A stretch of 64,000 nt of DNA from UBA2185 sp964564625 (GCA_964564625.1 CAZMBE010000009.1:34986-98985), one strand, 5' to 3'; counted from the stretch's first letter, positions 52,457 to 61,893 are shown. Numbers and translations are program-made. The notes: generated from the sequence alone by a model not told the origin.

Positions 52457-53569
52457 ATGTCAAAAGTAATAATTAGAAAGTCCACATATGATTATGCTAC
52501 ACTCAGACCGGCGTTCTTTGAAATTATGGATGCCATTGGTGGTCATCTGATTAAAAAAGATGATCGTGTTCTGATCAAACCGAATCTTCTTTCCCCGGCT
52601 TCGCCGGAACAGGCCGTATTGACCCATCCCAGCATTGTGAGAGCAGCGGTCGAATATGTAGTGCGAAAAGAAGCTCAACCGCTCGTTTCAGACAGTCCTG
52701 CCATCGGTTCTTTTGAAAAAATCCTGAGAGAAAGCGGCATCAAGGATGCCCTCAGGGCTCTTGATGTTACCTGCAGGGCATTTGAAACCTCAAAGCATGT
52801 TGATGTTGGAGAACCGTTTAATACGATTGAGATTGCAGAAGATGCCATGAATGCAGACCTTCTGATCAACCTTCCCAAACTCAAGACACACAGCCAGATG
52901 CTCCTCACCCTCGGAGTAAAAAACCTCTTCGGTTGTATTGTGGGTTATAGAAAACCGGAGTGGCACATGAGAACAGGTATTAACCGGGTTATGTTTGCGA
53001 AACTGCTTGTCCTGATCTATCAGAGCATCAGGCCGTCCGTTACTATTCTTGATGGAATTCTGGCGATGGAAGGGGAGGGGCCGGGCAAAAGCGGCATCCC
53101 CAGAGAAATCGGCGTTTTGATCGGCAGTCAGGATGCCTGTGCCGTAGATAGTATGGTATGTGAGATGATAGGCTTAGAACCGGACAGCCTGCTGACACTG
53201 AAAACAGCAAAAGAACAGGGACTCTTTGAAGAATGTAATGAAGTGGACGGTCATCTTCCGGAAATCAGGGATTTCAAACTACCCAACATGAGTCCACTCA
53301 TGTTTGGTCCAAAAATACTTCATGGATTTATCAGGAGACATCTTCTCCAGAGACCTGTCTGTGATGATCGAAGCTGTCGCATGTGTGGAGAGTGCTGGAC
53401 AATCTGCCCGGGGAGGGCAATTTCTGCTCATGAAAAATCACTCTATTTTGATTATGACCGGTGCATACGCTGCTACTGTTGCATTGAGGTGTGTCCTCAT
53501 GGCTCTCTCCATACCGGCGAAACCATCGCCGGTAAAATTATAAGAGATGTCATTAAACGATATTCGTAA
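52457..53569 (+). CDS. DUF362 protein with C-terminal ferredoxin domain
   Basis: 370 aa from the ATG at 52457 (MSKVIIRKSTYDY). The DUF362 core covers ~1-300 (DRVLIKPNLLSPASPEQAVLTHP, NLPKLKTHSQMLLTLGVKNLFG, GILAMEGEGPGKSG, VDSMVCEMIGLEP). A C-terminal 2x[4Fe-4S] ferredoxin follows, with CRMCGECWTICPG and CIRCYCCIEVCPHG, eight Cys in total. DUF362 proteins occur in many anaerobes with electron-transfer roles that are poorly defined. No operon partner is obvious; the next gene is 235 bp away. Confidence 0.92.
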   Translation: MSKVIIRKSTYDYATLRPAFFEIMDAIGGHLIKKDDRVLIKPNLLSPASPEQAVLTHPSIVRAAVEYVVRKEAQPLVSDSPAIGSFEKILRESGIKDALRALDVTCRAFETSKHVDVGEPFNTIEIAEDAMNADLLINLPKLKTHSQMLLTLGVKNLFGCIVGYRKPEWHMRTGINRVMFAKLLVLIYQSIRPSVTILDGILAMEGEGPGKSGIPREIGVLIGSQDACAVDSMVCEMIGLEPDSLLTLKTAKEQGLFEECNEVDGHLPEIRDFKLPNMSPLMFGPKILHGFIRRHLLQRPVCDDRSCRMCGECWTICPGRAISAHEKSLYFDYDRCIRCYCCIEVCPHGSLHTGETIAGKIIRDVIKRYS

Positions 53570-53803
53570 GCTTTCTTCATAAATGATGCTGTAGATAATT
53601 CTACACAAAAAAAAGCAAATATAGTAGACAAGTAAAATCTTTGTGCAGATTAAGGTACGGGTGTATGCACCCAGGGAAAATTAACGTTTACACCTCATGG
53701 CATCCATCCATTATCTTGCTTTCGTTTCTCGCTAAGAACATATGGTACGTGAATTAAAGGATCAATGATAAATTTTGAGATTATAGACAAAAGGGAAAAG
53801 ATA

Positions 53804-54940
53804 ATGAAGCTGGAGCAAAAAAAATGGACGGAAGCGGGGGGATGGGAACCAAGCCCCCCTGGAGAATTAGCTGATTCTGCCCAAGTGGTCCTTCTCTTTG
53901 GCAGTACATCAATACTGCGGCTGAAAAAATGTGTTGAAGAAATCAAAAGCGTTTATCCAAAGGCCCATCTTTTAGGCTGCTCTACTGCAGGAGAAATTTA
54001 TGGGACCCACGTATTTGATGATTCTCTTATCGCTACCGCTATCAGCTTCGAGCGGACGCAACTGAAGGGCTTAAAAGTTAACATTGATAAGATGGAGAAC
54101 AGTTGCACTGTAGGCCGACTGCTTGCCCAATCTCTTGATAAGGAAGGTCTGGCCCATGTTTTTGTTCTTTCCGACGGGCTCAAAATCAATGGAAGCGAAC
54201 TGGTCAAAGGATTGGTCAAGCATCTCCCTGATTCTGTGTCTGTCACGGGGGGATTGTCCGGGGATGGCGCGCTCTTCAGGGAAACCTACGTATTGTGGGA
54301 CGGTGAACCCGAGAAAAATATGGTTGCCGTTCTGGGATTCTATGGTGCGCAATTTAGAGTCGGCTATGCTTCTTTTGGGGGATGGGATCCGTTTGGCCCC
54401 GAAAGGTTAATCACACGGTCTCGCGGGAATGTTCTCTATGAGTTTGACGGGAAGTCGGCCCTTGCTCTTTATAAAAAGTACCTTGGAGATCACGCAAAAA
54501 GCCTGCCCTCAACAGGCCTCCTCTTTCCTCTCAGCGTCAGGATCAAAACAGGTGATCGAGGAGTAGTGCGGACCATTCTCGCCGTAAATGAAGAAGATAA
54601 GAGCATGACGTTCGCGGGAGATGTTCCGGAAGGCGCGTACGCGCGGTTAATGAAAGCCAACTTCGACCGTTTGATCGACGGAGCGGTTGAAGCAGCGAAA
54701 ACAAGCCTTGCTATGATCGGTACTTCACCGGAATTTGCGATTTTAATCAGTTGCGTGGGCAGGAAACTGATTCTGAAGCAGAGAATTGAAGAAGAACTGG
54801 AAGGTGTCCGTGATGTATTGGGTGAGCAGACAATGCTGTCCGGATTCTATTCCTATGGAGAGATATCACCCTTTAGCAAAGATGCTCGATGTGAGTTGCA
54901 CAATCAGACAATGACGATTACCGCATTTTCAGAGGTTTAG
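53804..54940 (+). CDS. FIST domain sensory protein
   Basis: 378 aa from the ATG at 53804 (MKLEQKKWTEAGGWE), with AAGGGA upstream; a longer start at 53765 is possible. FIST_N (~20-205, VVLLFGSTS, HLLGCSTAGEIYGT, DGLKINGSELVKGL, SVTGGLSGDG) and FIST_C (~210-365, ALALYKKYLGDHA, SCVGRKLILKQR, LSGFYSYGEISPF) are both present. FIST is a predicted ligand-sensing module, often amino-acid responsive. It ends 2 bp before the histidine kinase, so FIST and kinase probably form one signalling unit. Confidence 0.92.
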   Translation: MKLEQKKWTEAGGWEPSPPGELADSAQVVLLFGSTSILRLKKCVEEIKSVYPKAHLLGCSTAGEIYGTHVFDDSLIATAISFERTQLKGLKVNIDKMENSCTVGRLLAQSLDKEGLAHVFVLSDGLKINGSELVKGLVKHLPDSVSVTGGLSGDGALFRETYVLWDGEPEKNMVAVLGFYGAQFRVGYASFGGWDPFGPERLITRSRGNVLYEFDGKSALALYKKYLGDHAKSLPSTGLLFPLSVRIKTGDRGVVRTILAVNEEDKSMTFAGDVPEGAYARLMKANFDRLIDGAVEAAKTSLAMIGTSPEFAILISCVGRKLILKQRIEEELEGVRDVLGEQTMLSGFYSYGEISPFSKDARCELHNQTMTITAFSEV

Positions 54941-54942
54941 TC

Positions 54943-57762
54943 ATGGGTACAATGCACAGCCTGTTGAAACGTCAAATAAAGCGCCATTTGGGGGAAAAGG
55001 ACTCACATCCCAAAGAATGGAAAACATTCATTGATGCCGTCAACGAGGCATACTCGCAGATGGACATCGATCGGGAAATGCTTGAGCGGTCACTTGAACT
55101 CAGTTCCCAGGAGCTGTTGCAGGCAAACTCGGAAATGAGGGCGGTGTATCAGGCCTTCCCCGATCTGTTCTTCCGGGCGGATGCAAATGGCAGGATTCTG
55201 GACTATAAGGCATCAGGTGAACCCAGCGGAATATCCCTTGAGAAGGCAATCGGATCGAATATCAATGATTTGTTCCCCGCGGATACGGGGAAGAAGTTCA
55301 GTGACGCAATTGCCCGTGTGGGGGAGTTGCGTTCTCTTATAAGCATTGAGTATTCGACTATCGGCCAGGATAGAGAACACTATTACGAGGCACGACTGCT
55401 GCCCTTGATTGATAATCAGATCATCATTATTATCCGGAATATTACAGATCGCAAATATGCAGAGAGGGCATTACTCGATTCGGAAACACTCTACCGGACT
55501 ATTTTTGAGAACACGGGAACAGCAATGGTGATTGTAGAAGGAGATAACAGAATATCTCTGGTCAATACGGAATTCGTGAAACAATTCGGTTTTTCCGCAG
55601 AAGAGATAGAGGGGAAAAACTGGATTGAATTTATCGCGAAAGATGATCTGGAACGGATGAAAGAATATTACCGGCTCAGACAAATGGATCCGGTTGCTGC
55701 GCCGAGGGAATACGAAATCCGCGTGATTGATAAAAACGGTCAACTCAAAAATGCATATATCACGGTTTCTCTTATTCCCGGAACGGACAGGAGGGTCGCA
55801 TCGCTTCTGGACCTCACCGAGATCAAGCGCATGGAGAATGCCCTCAGGGAAAGTGAACAATATCTCCGGTGGATTACGGAAAACATGAAGGATTTAGTGT
55901 TTCATGTAGACGCGCAGGGCGTGATCAGGTATCGCCTCCCGATGGGAGGACTACTGCTGGGATACAGCCCGGAGGAGGTATTGGGAAGAACCGCCTTCGA
56001 CTTTATCCATCCCGATGAACATGAATCTGCGGTGATGGCCTTCCTGGATGTGTTAAAGACCGGGAAAAGCAGGGTAATGGAATGGCGCATGCAACATCAT
56101 GACGGACACTATGTCTGGATGGATATCATGGGCACTGCTCTGGTTGGGGATGGCGGAGAGAACGTCGGGGTGATTTTAGTATGCCGCGATATTACTGAGC
56201 GTAAAAGGGCCGAGGATGAGCTGCGTGAATCGGAACAACGGCTTCATGACATTTTTGATTTTTTGCCGGATGCGACTTTTGCAATCGATTTGGAGGGAAA
56301 GATCATCGCGTGGAACCGGGCCATTGAAGAGATGACGGGAGTCAAGGCTGAAGGAATGCTCGGCAAAGGGAATTATGAATATTCCCTTCCGTTTTACGGT
56401 GTCAGGAGGCCCATACTTATTGACCTGGTCTTCAAAACCGATGAGGAGATCAAGCAAAAATATCGTTTTGTCAAGAATGAAGGAGATGTTCTCATCACCG
56501 AAGCGGATGTGCCTTTGAAGGGCGCACATCATGTACTCTGGGGGAAAGCCCGTCCTTTGTATGACAGCAGGGGAAATATTGTGGGCGCGATTGAATCGAT
56601 CCGTGACATTACGGAAAACAAAAAACTTGAAGCTCAATTTCTTCAGGCCCAGAAGATGGAGGCCATTGGCACCCTGGCGGGGGGTATTGCCCATGACTTC
56701 AATAATCTCCTCATGGGCATTGCGGGGCATACGTCCCTTATGCTTTTTACTATGAATCCGGACCATCCCCACTATGAAAAGCTCAAGAGCATCGAAGAAC
56801 AGGTGAAGAGTGGAGCGGAATTATCAAGGCAGCTCCTTGGATTTGCCAGGCGGGGAAAGTACGATGTCAAACCATTAGATTTAAACGAGATTATTGAAAA
56901 GACTGCAACTATGTTTGGACGCACCAAAAGGGAGGTCATCATTAACCGCAAATTTCAACGGGATCTATGGACATCAGAGGTCGATAAGGGACAGATCGAG
57001 CAGGTGCTTTTAAATATCTATGTCAATGCTTGGCAGGCAATGGCAGGAGGAGGCTACCTTTACCTGGAGACACAAAATATCATTCTTGATGAAAGGCTTG
57101 CACAGCGTTATTCCGTTAAAGCGGGCAGATATGTGAAGATATCCGTGACCGATACAGGCGTAGGAATGGATGAGAAAACCAGGGAGCGTATTTTTGATCC
57201 ATTCTTTACGACGAAAGAAATGGGACGCGGTACCGGACTTGGTTTGGCCTCTGCCTATGGTATTATCAAAAGTCATGGGGGATTCATCAATGTTTACAGT
57301 GAAAAAGGCCGAGGGACCACTTTTGGTATTTATCTTCCCGCCTCGGAAAAAGAAATTCAGGCAGAAAAAATGCCTGTCGCAGAAGTACACAAAGGTCATG
57401 AAACAATCCTTCTTGTAGATGACGAGGATATGATTATCAACGTGAGCAGAGAAATTCTTGAGACGCTTGGTTACAATGTAATTGTTGCAAACAATGGCGA
57501 GGCTGCTATTGAGACATATAGAGAGAAGAAGGATGAAATCGATCTGGTAATCCTGGATATGATTATGCCGGGTATGGGGGGTGGAGAAGTTTTCGATATC
57601 CTCAAGACTAGTAATCCCCGGATCAAAGTAATCCTTTCCAGCGGCTACAGCGTAGATGGGCGTCCGGCAAAGATGCTGGAAAGGGGTTGCCGCGGTTTCA
57701 TCCAGAAGCCTTACACAATGAGTGATCTATCACATGCAATCAGGACGGCCCTGGACACCTAG
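54943..57762 (+). CDS. PAS hybrid histidine kinase coupled to FIST protein
   Basis: 939 aa starting 2 bp after the FIST stop. It is soluble, with no transmembrane segment. Four PAS/PAC units (about 60-175, 180-300, 302-425, 428-560) are followed by HisKA with phosphoacceptor H584 (LAGGIAHDFNNLLMG) and HATPase_c (N-box NIYVNAWQAM, DTGVGMD, GRGTGLGLASAYG). A C-terminal receiver follows, with D872 (VILDMIMPGMGGG). It would transmit FIST-sensed signals. There is no obvious DNA-binding output next to it, so the receiver may act on another histidine phosphotransfer protein. Confidence 0.94.
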   Translation: MGTMHSLLKRQIKRHLGEKDSHPKEWKTFIDAVNEAYSQMDIDREMLERSLELSSQELLQANSEMRAVYQAFPDLFFRADANGRILDYKASGEPSGISLEKAIGSNINDLFPADTGKKFSDAIARVGELRSLISIEYSTIGQDREHYYEARLLPLIDNQIIIIIRNITDRKYAERALLDSETLYRTIFENTGTAMVIVEGDNRISLVNTEFVKQFGFSAEEIEGKNWIEFIAKDDLERMKEYYRLRQMDPVAAPREYEIRVIDKNGQLKNAYITVSLIPGTDRRVASLLDLTEIKRMENALRESEQYLRWITENMKDLVFHVDAQGVIRYRLPMGGLLLGYSPEEVLGRTAFDFIHPDEHESAVMAFLDVLKTGKSRVMEWRMQHHDGHYVWMDIMGTALVGDGGENVGVILVCRDITERKRAEDELRESEQRLHDIFDFLPDATFAIDLEGKIIAWNRAIEEMTGVKAEGMLGKGNYEYSLPFYGVRRPILIDLVFKTDEEIKQKYRFVKNEGDVLITEADVPLKGAHHVLWGKARPLYDSRGNIVGAIESIRDITENKKLEAQFLQAQKMEAIGTLAGGIAHDFNNLLMGIAGHTSLMLFTMNPDHPHYEKLKSIEEQVKSGAELSRQLLGFARRGKYDVKPLDLNEIIEKTATMFGRTKREVIINRKFQRDLWTSEVDKGQIEQVLLNIYVNAWQAMAGGGYLYLETQNIILDERLAQRYSVKAGRYVKISVTDTGVGMDEKTRERIFDPFFTTKEMGRGTGLGLASAYGIIKSHGGFINVYSEKGRGTTFGIYLPASEKEIQAEKMPVAEVHKGHETILLVDDEDMIINVSREILETLGYNVIVANNGEAAIETYREKKDEIDLVILDMIMPGMGGGEVFDILKTSNPRIKVILSSGYSVDGRPAKMLERGCRGFIQKPYTMSDLSHAIRTALDT

Positions 57763-57825
57763 GGATATATAGAATGACGTCAAAAAGGACAACGTAGCGC
57801 GGCGGATTGACGCGAAATTGAAGCC

Positions 57826-57845
57826 CTCCGCAGTAAATTACGGAG
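57826..57845. repeat. Palindromic repeat family, copy C
   Basis: CTCCGCAGTAAATTACGGAG, flanked by GAACGCGCTCGCTT on the right and ATTGAAGC on the left. Read in reverse it matches copy B and its TTCAAT flank. It lies between the kinase stop and the dapL stop. Confidence 0.7.
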
Positions 57846-57873
57846 AACGCGCTCGCTTAAGGATTCAGGCGCC

Positions 57874-59040
57874 TCAGGGCAGCGCTTTTTCCATTCTCTC
57901 CATTGCTTCTTTAAGCCTGTTATCTGGAACCGTCAGAGAAATCCGTATATACCCTTCCCCGTATTGGCCATATGCCGTGCCGGCCGCGACGACTATCGCT
58001 GCCTTATCAAACAACATATTTGTAAATTCAAGAGATGTCATGCCCCGTGGTACGGGGACCCAGAGATAGAAAGTTCCTTTAGGCGGTTCAAACACGATCC
58101 CTCTGCGGCCGAGCGTTTCCAGGACCATTTCCCGCCGGCCTTTGTAAATCTGAAGCATATGGTCTATATACGCTGCTTCATGTTTCAATGCATAGATTCC
58201 GGCGTATTGAATCGGATTAAAAATACCCGAATCCGTATTTTCTTTGACCTTGCTCATAGCGGCAATTACATCCGGGTTGCCGACAGCCATTCCAATGCGC
58301 CAGCCCGTCATGTTGAAGAGCTTGGAGAGAGAGTTCAATTCAACCCCCACCTCTTTTGCCCCTTTGGCCATAAGGAAACTTAAACGCTCCTGACCGTCAA
58401 ACAGAATTTCTCCGTAAGGATTATCGTAGCAGACGACAATATCAAACTGTCTGGCAAAATCTACCAGGCCATCAAAGAATGTCCTCGTCGCGCAGGCACC
58501 GGTGGGATTGTTGGGGTAGTTGAGGAACATTCCCCGCGCCTTCTTTGCGACGTCTGTAGGGATGTCTTCCAGGACAGGGAGGTAACGATTTTCTGCCAGG
58601 ATCGGCACGTTATAGGGTTCACCGCCACCCATGAGAATGCTTGCACGATACGCAGGGTATCCCGGATCTGTCATCAGCACACTATCGCCGGGATTTATAC
58701 AGCCAAGGATAAAGTGGTGGCATCCTTCTTTTGATCCGATAAGACCCAGTATCTCGCTTCCGGGATCAAGGGCAACCCCGAATCTGAAGTTGTACCAGCG
58801 GGCGACCTCCTGCCGGAAGGCAAGCATCCCCTTTTCCTCGTCGGTGGGATATCTGTGGTTTTCCGGATCTCGCGCCCGGAGGCAGAGCTCATCAATGATT
58901 GAATCCGGTGTCGGCTCTACGGGATCGCCGATGGCAAGACTGATGACATCGATCCCCTCTGCTTTTGCTTTATTAATCTTTTTTCTCAACTCGACAAAAA
59001 GATAAGGTGGAATTTTTTTCAATCGATCGGCGGTCTGCAT
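57874..59040 (-). CDS. dapL: LL-diaminopimelate aminotransferase
   Basis: 388 aa. The PLP fold-type I enzyme converts tetrahydrodipicolinate directly to LL-diaminopimelate, skipping the succinylase or acetylase branch. The PLP lysine is K240 (NSLSKLFNMTGWRIG), with family blocks LAIGDPVEPTPDSI, LGLIGSKEGCHHF, TDPGYPAY and NYPNNPTG. The context with dapF supports DapL rather than another aminotransferase. It is the last gene of the minus-strand order MtnA-like, aldolase, dapF, dapL (gap to dapF 38 bp). The first residues MQTADRLKKIPPYLF are typical. Confidence 0.92.
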   Translation of the reverse strand: MQTADRLKKIPPYLFVELRKKINKAKAEGIDVISLAIGDPVEPTPDSIIDELCLRARDPENHRYPTDEEKGMLAFRQEVARWYNFRFGVALDPGSEILGLIGSKEGCHHFILGCINPGDSVLMTDPGYPAYRASILMGGGEPYNVPILAENRYLPVLEDIPTDVAKKARGMFLNYPNNPTGACATRTFFDGLVDFARQFDIVVCYDNPYGEILFDGQERLSFLMAKGAKEVGVELNSLSKLFNMTGWRIGMAVGNPDVIAAMSKVKENTDSGIFNPIQYAGIYALKHEAAYIDHMLQIYKGRREMVLETLGRRGIVFEPPKGTFYLWVPVPRGMTSLEFTNMLFDKAAIVVAAGTAYGQYGEGYIRISLTVPDNRLKEAMERMEKALP

Positions 59041-59078
59041 ATGAAATCTTCCTGTTCTCCAATATTGAATTCAACGTA

Positions 59079-59897
59079 TCATGTATATGCTTCGTCCCAA
59101 ATGCGCCCTTCATAAACTACTTTGGCTTTTCCTTCAAGATAAATATCTTTGAATCCTTCATCGGTTTTGGAGAAATATATCTTCAGGGATTCCCCGCTTT
59201 GCACCCGCACGTCAACCGGCGATTCTACCAGTTCCCTGCGGGAAGAGATGAGGACTGATGCCACTGCGCCGGTGCCGCAGGCGAGGGTTTCATCTTCCAC
59301 GCCCCTTTCGTATGTTCTTACCCTCATGGTGTGTCCGTCTATAATTTTCAGAAAATTCGCGTTTGTTCCCTCCGGCTGAAACTCTTTATGGTAGCGTATT
59401 GCCCGACCCATGGAGAAGACATCGAACCGGTCAAGGTCATTTACATAGTGAACAACGTGGGGCACTCCCGTGTTGATAAAACTCACCTCATAGGGCCGTT
59501 CATCAATTCGTATTGAACAATCAACCTGAATACTGTGGGGATCCGTCAATCTCAATTTTACTATATCGCCCCGGACCTCAGCGTCGACAATACCCGCCCG
59601 TGTTTCGAAGGATAGCTTCGCTCCGGCAATTCCTTTGATGCAGGCGAACCGGGCGGCACATCTGCCGCCGTTGCCGCACATGTCCACCTCGGAGCCGTCG
59701 GCGTTGAAAAACCGCCACCGGAAATCGGCGTGATCGGAATTTTCGATGAGGATTAATCCATCTGCGCCTACGGAAACCTTCCTCTCACACACTGTTCTGA
59801 CAAATTCTGTGAGATTTCCCACATTCAGGGCCTGACCTCTGTTATCAATCAGAATGAAATCATTTCCACTGCCGCTCATTTTGAAGAATTCTATCAT
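59079..59897 (-). CDS. dapF: Diaminopimelate epimerase
   Basis: 272 aa, normal length. It interconverts LL- and meso-diaminopimelate using two catalytic cysteines: C74 (MCGNGGRC) and C207 (ETLACGTGA), both present. The start is MIEFFKMSGSGNDFILIDNR. The product is used for lysine and peptidoglycan. It lies 14 bp downstream of the aldolase gene and 38 bp upstream of dapL. Confidence 0.97.
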   Translation of the reverse strand: MIEFFKMSGSGNDFILIDNRGQALNVGNLTEFVRTVCERKVSVGADGLILIENSDHADFRWRFFNADGSEVDMCGNGGRCAARFACIKGIAGAKLSFETRAGIVDAEVRGDIVKLRLTDPHSIQVDCSIRIDERPYEVSFINTGVPHVVHYVNDLDRFDVFSMGRAIRYHKEFQPEGTNANFLKIIDGHTMRVRTYERGVEDETLACGTGAVASVLISSRRELVESPVDVRVQSGESLKIYFSKTDEGFKDIYLEGKAKVVYEGRIWDEAYT

Positions 59898-59911
59898 TGT
59901 ACAAACCTCTG

Positions 59912-60553
59912 TTATTGTTTTTTAAGATAGATTCGTCGTATCTCCTTTATCTGTTCATCTGTCAGAATATGGGGATTGCCGATCTGCCGTGCCAGGAAAT
60001 AGACCTCTGCCGCCATTTCTATGCGGCAGGCAACAGCATATGCCTGGGAGAGATTCGCTCCGATGGCCAGGACGCCATGGTTCTTTAACAGAGTACCCAT
60101 GACTTTTGGGGGACCCTCCAGGGCTCTCATTGCAGCCAATCCCTGTGACTCCGTCCCCGGGCAGGCGTACTCGGCAACCGGTATCGGTCCGCGTACGGCT
60201 AATCCTTCCGTGCTGATAACCGGGATACTCCTTCCCACCGCCGCGAAGGCAAGCGCATACGGCGAGTGGGTGTGCACCACGGACTTCACATCGGGCATAT
60301 GCTTATAGATGGTTGTGTGCATGGGTGTTTCCGAGGATGGTTTATGGCTGCCTTCAATTATGGTGCCATCCGGGTCAATGATTACCATATCCTCGACCTT
60401 CAGCTCATCATAGTCAATGCCGGTCGGTGTGATCACAAGATGTTCGGCGGATGCGCGGATACTGGCGTTGCCGGAGTTCAGCTGAATGAAGTCTTTTTCA
60501 TAAAGTTTTAAGACTATTTCCAATAATGCCTTGCGCGTGGTCTCGTAGAGCAT
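59912..60553 (-). CDS. Class II aldolase/adducin family protein
   Basis: 213 aa, the length of fuculose-1-phosphate or methylthioribulose-1-phosphate-type members. Zinc ligands are visible as HTHSPYALAFA (HxH) and a downstream His in LLKNHGVLAIG. The catalytic Glu is in SSETPMHTTIY, with NSGNASIR near the N-terminus. Family members act as sugar-phosphate aldolases or dehydratases. The gene starts 8 bp after an MtnA-like isomerase gene, which suggests 5-deoxyribulose- or methylthioribulose-1-phosphate as substrate, splitting to DHAP and an aldehyde (inference). Confidence 0.85.
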   Translation of the reverse strand: MLYETTRKALLEIVLKLYEKDFIQLNSGNASIRASAEHLVITPTGIDYDELKVEDMVIIDPDGTIIEGSHKPSSETPMHTTIYKHMPDVKSVVHTHSPYALAFAAVGRSIPVISTEGLAVRGPIPVAEYACPGTESQGLAAMRALEGPPKVMGTLLKNHGVLAIGANLSQAYAVACRIEMAAEVYFLARQIGNPHILTDEQIKEIRRIYLKKQ

Positions 60554-60561
60554 ATGCCTTC

Positions 60562-61593
60562 CTATGAAAAATATCTTTTCACATCGCTCGGGGCGATGAC
60601 CCCTTTTGGTGTTATCACTGCGGTGACAAGCCCGGGAGGCGTAATATCGAACGCGGGATAATAGCCTTTCACCCCTGTCTTAACTGTGCGGGTCCCCATT
60701 GCACGCAGCACCTCTTCCGGATTTCTCTCTTCAATTGCTACATCATGTATTGTAGCATAGGCTATGGATGGTAATCCCATGGCAAAGTACGGTATACCGT
60801 GAAAGTGGGCGGCGAGCGCTATTTGGAATGTACCAATCTTATTGACCACATATCCGTCCATTGTGATGACGTCCGCGGCGGAAATAAAAACCTGCGCCAT
60901 ACCCTTTGACAGGATGTACGCGGGCATGTTGTCGGTAATTACTGTTACGGGCACACCCATATCACAGGCAACGCTCGCGGTCAAGCGAGCCCCCTGAAGA
61001 TAAGGTCTGGTCTCCGGGCAGATCAATGATACTTTTTTCCCTCTTTCCTGAGAAACAAGAAGGAGAAAGCCGATGAGGGTCTCGGCGTAACACTGCGTCA
61101 GAATATGCGCTTCATCGGGCAGCAGGTCAACGGCAAACATTGCGATCTTACGTGAACTACGGTAGCGGTTTTCCAGATTCTTCTGCACGTATTCATACGT
61201 AACGGCCTCCGTATCCTCACCCCGATCCAGGGCATCCATCGCTACTTTAAGAATGCGCCGGATGTGGGTTTCCATATTTCCCGAGGTGGTAGGGCGGGCG
61301 CAAATTAACACATCTGCCGCCTGATTCAGCCTTTCCTTCGCCCTTTCCATGGGGAGTTTCTTTGTTTCCCTCGCTGCGCATACCATTCCCAGGGCGGCTG
61401 CCAGCCAGGGGCCACCGCTCTGCGTCACCATATCGGCAATCGCATTTGCGACCTCATGATAATTGCTGCAGCGTATAAATTCCTCCCTGGCAGGATAGGT
61501 CCTTCTGTCGAGGATCCGCACCTCTCCGTCTTCATAGTCGGCGACATTTTCATACTTGAGCAGAAACGGCAGTCCCTTATCAGCCCGTTCCAT
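60562..61593 (-). CDS. MtnA-like sugar-phosphate isomerase (eIF2B-alpha/MtnA family)
   Basis: 343 aa. It belongs to the MtnA/eIF2B alpha-beta-delta family. Aligned catalytic positions of MtnA are preserved: Cys in AHILTQCYAETLI and Asp in ISAADVITMDGYVVNKIGTFQ. The RPTAVNL loop reads RPTTSGNM and identity to canonical MtnA is partial, so the substrate could be 5-methylthioribose-1-P, 5-deoxyribose-1-P or ribose 1,5-bisphosphate. TGGAGGATTT precedes the ATG. It is the first gene of the operon continuing with the class II aldolase, dapF and dapL. Confidence 0.82.
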   Translation of the reverse strand: MERADKGLPFLLKYENVADYEDGEVRILDRRTYPAREEFIRCSNYHEVANAIADMVTQSGGPWLAAALGMVCAARETKKLPMERAKERLNQAADVLICARPTTSGNMETHIRRILKVAMDALDRGEDTEAVTYEYVQKNLENRYRSSRKIAMFAVDLLPDEAHILTQCYAETLIGFLLLVSQERGKKVSLICPETRPYLQGARLTASVACDMGVPVTVITDNMPAYILSKGMAQVFISAADVITMDGYVVNKIGTFQIALAAHFHGIPYFAMGLPSIAYATIHDVAIEERNPEEVLRAMGTRTVKTGVKGYYPAFDITPPGLVTAVITPKGVIAPSDVKRYFS

Positions 61594-61788
61594 AAATCCT
61601 CCAGCAAAAGTCTAAAGTTTGAGGTTTAAAGTTAGGGGCTCTTTGCGCCTCGTCACTGGAATCCCCGACCCCCTGAACCCTTACCACGGTGTAAACGTTC
61701 CCAGACATAGTCATAAACCGTTCGCATTATGTGTGAGATGCAGCCCGTGTGTCAAATGAAAAAGATATTGTCAAATGCCAGGTTTACA

Positions 61789-61822
61789 ATTTTGTACAAC
61801 ACTGTTCCCAATAGAACAAAAT
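61789..61822. promoter_or_regulatory. Inverted repeat, candidate activator site upstream of the sigma-54 promoter
   Basis: ATTTTGT (61789-61795) and ACAAAAT (61816-61822) are inverted copies about 20 nt apart. They lie some 75-105 bp upstream of the -24 box, where NtrC-type enhancers usually bind. They do not match the canonical NtrC sequence. Confidence 0.4.
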
Positions 61823-61893
61823 AGTCACATTATTTTGCGTTGCCATCCCCAATGAATTACTGATTTCTGTATATAATCAAGTAGATCTATTCG

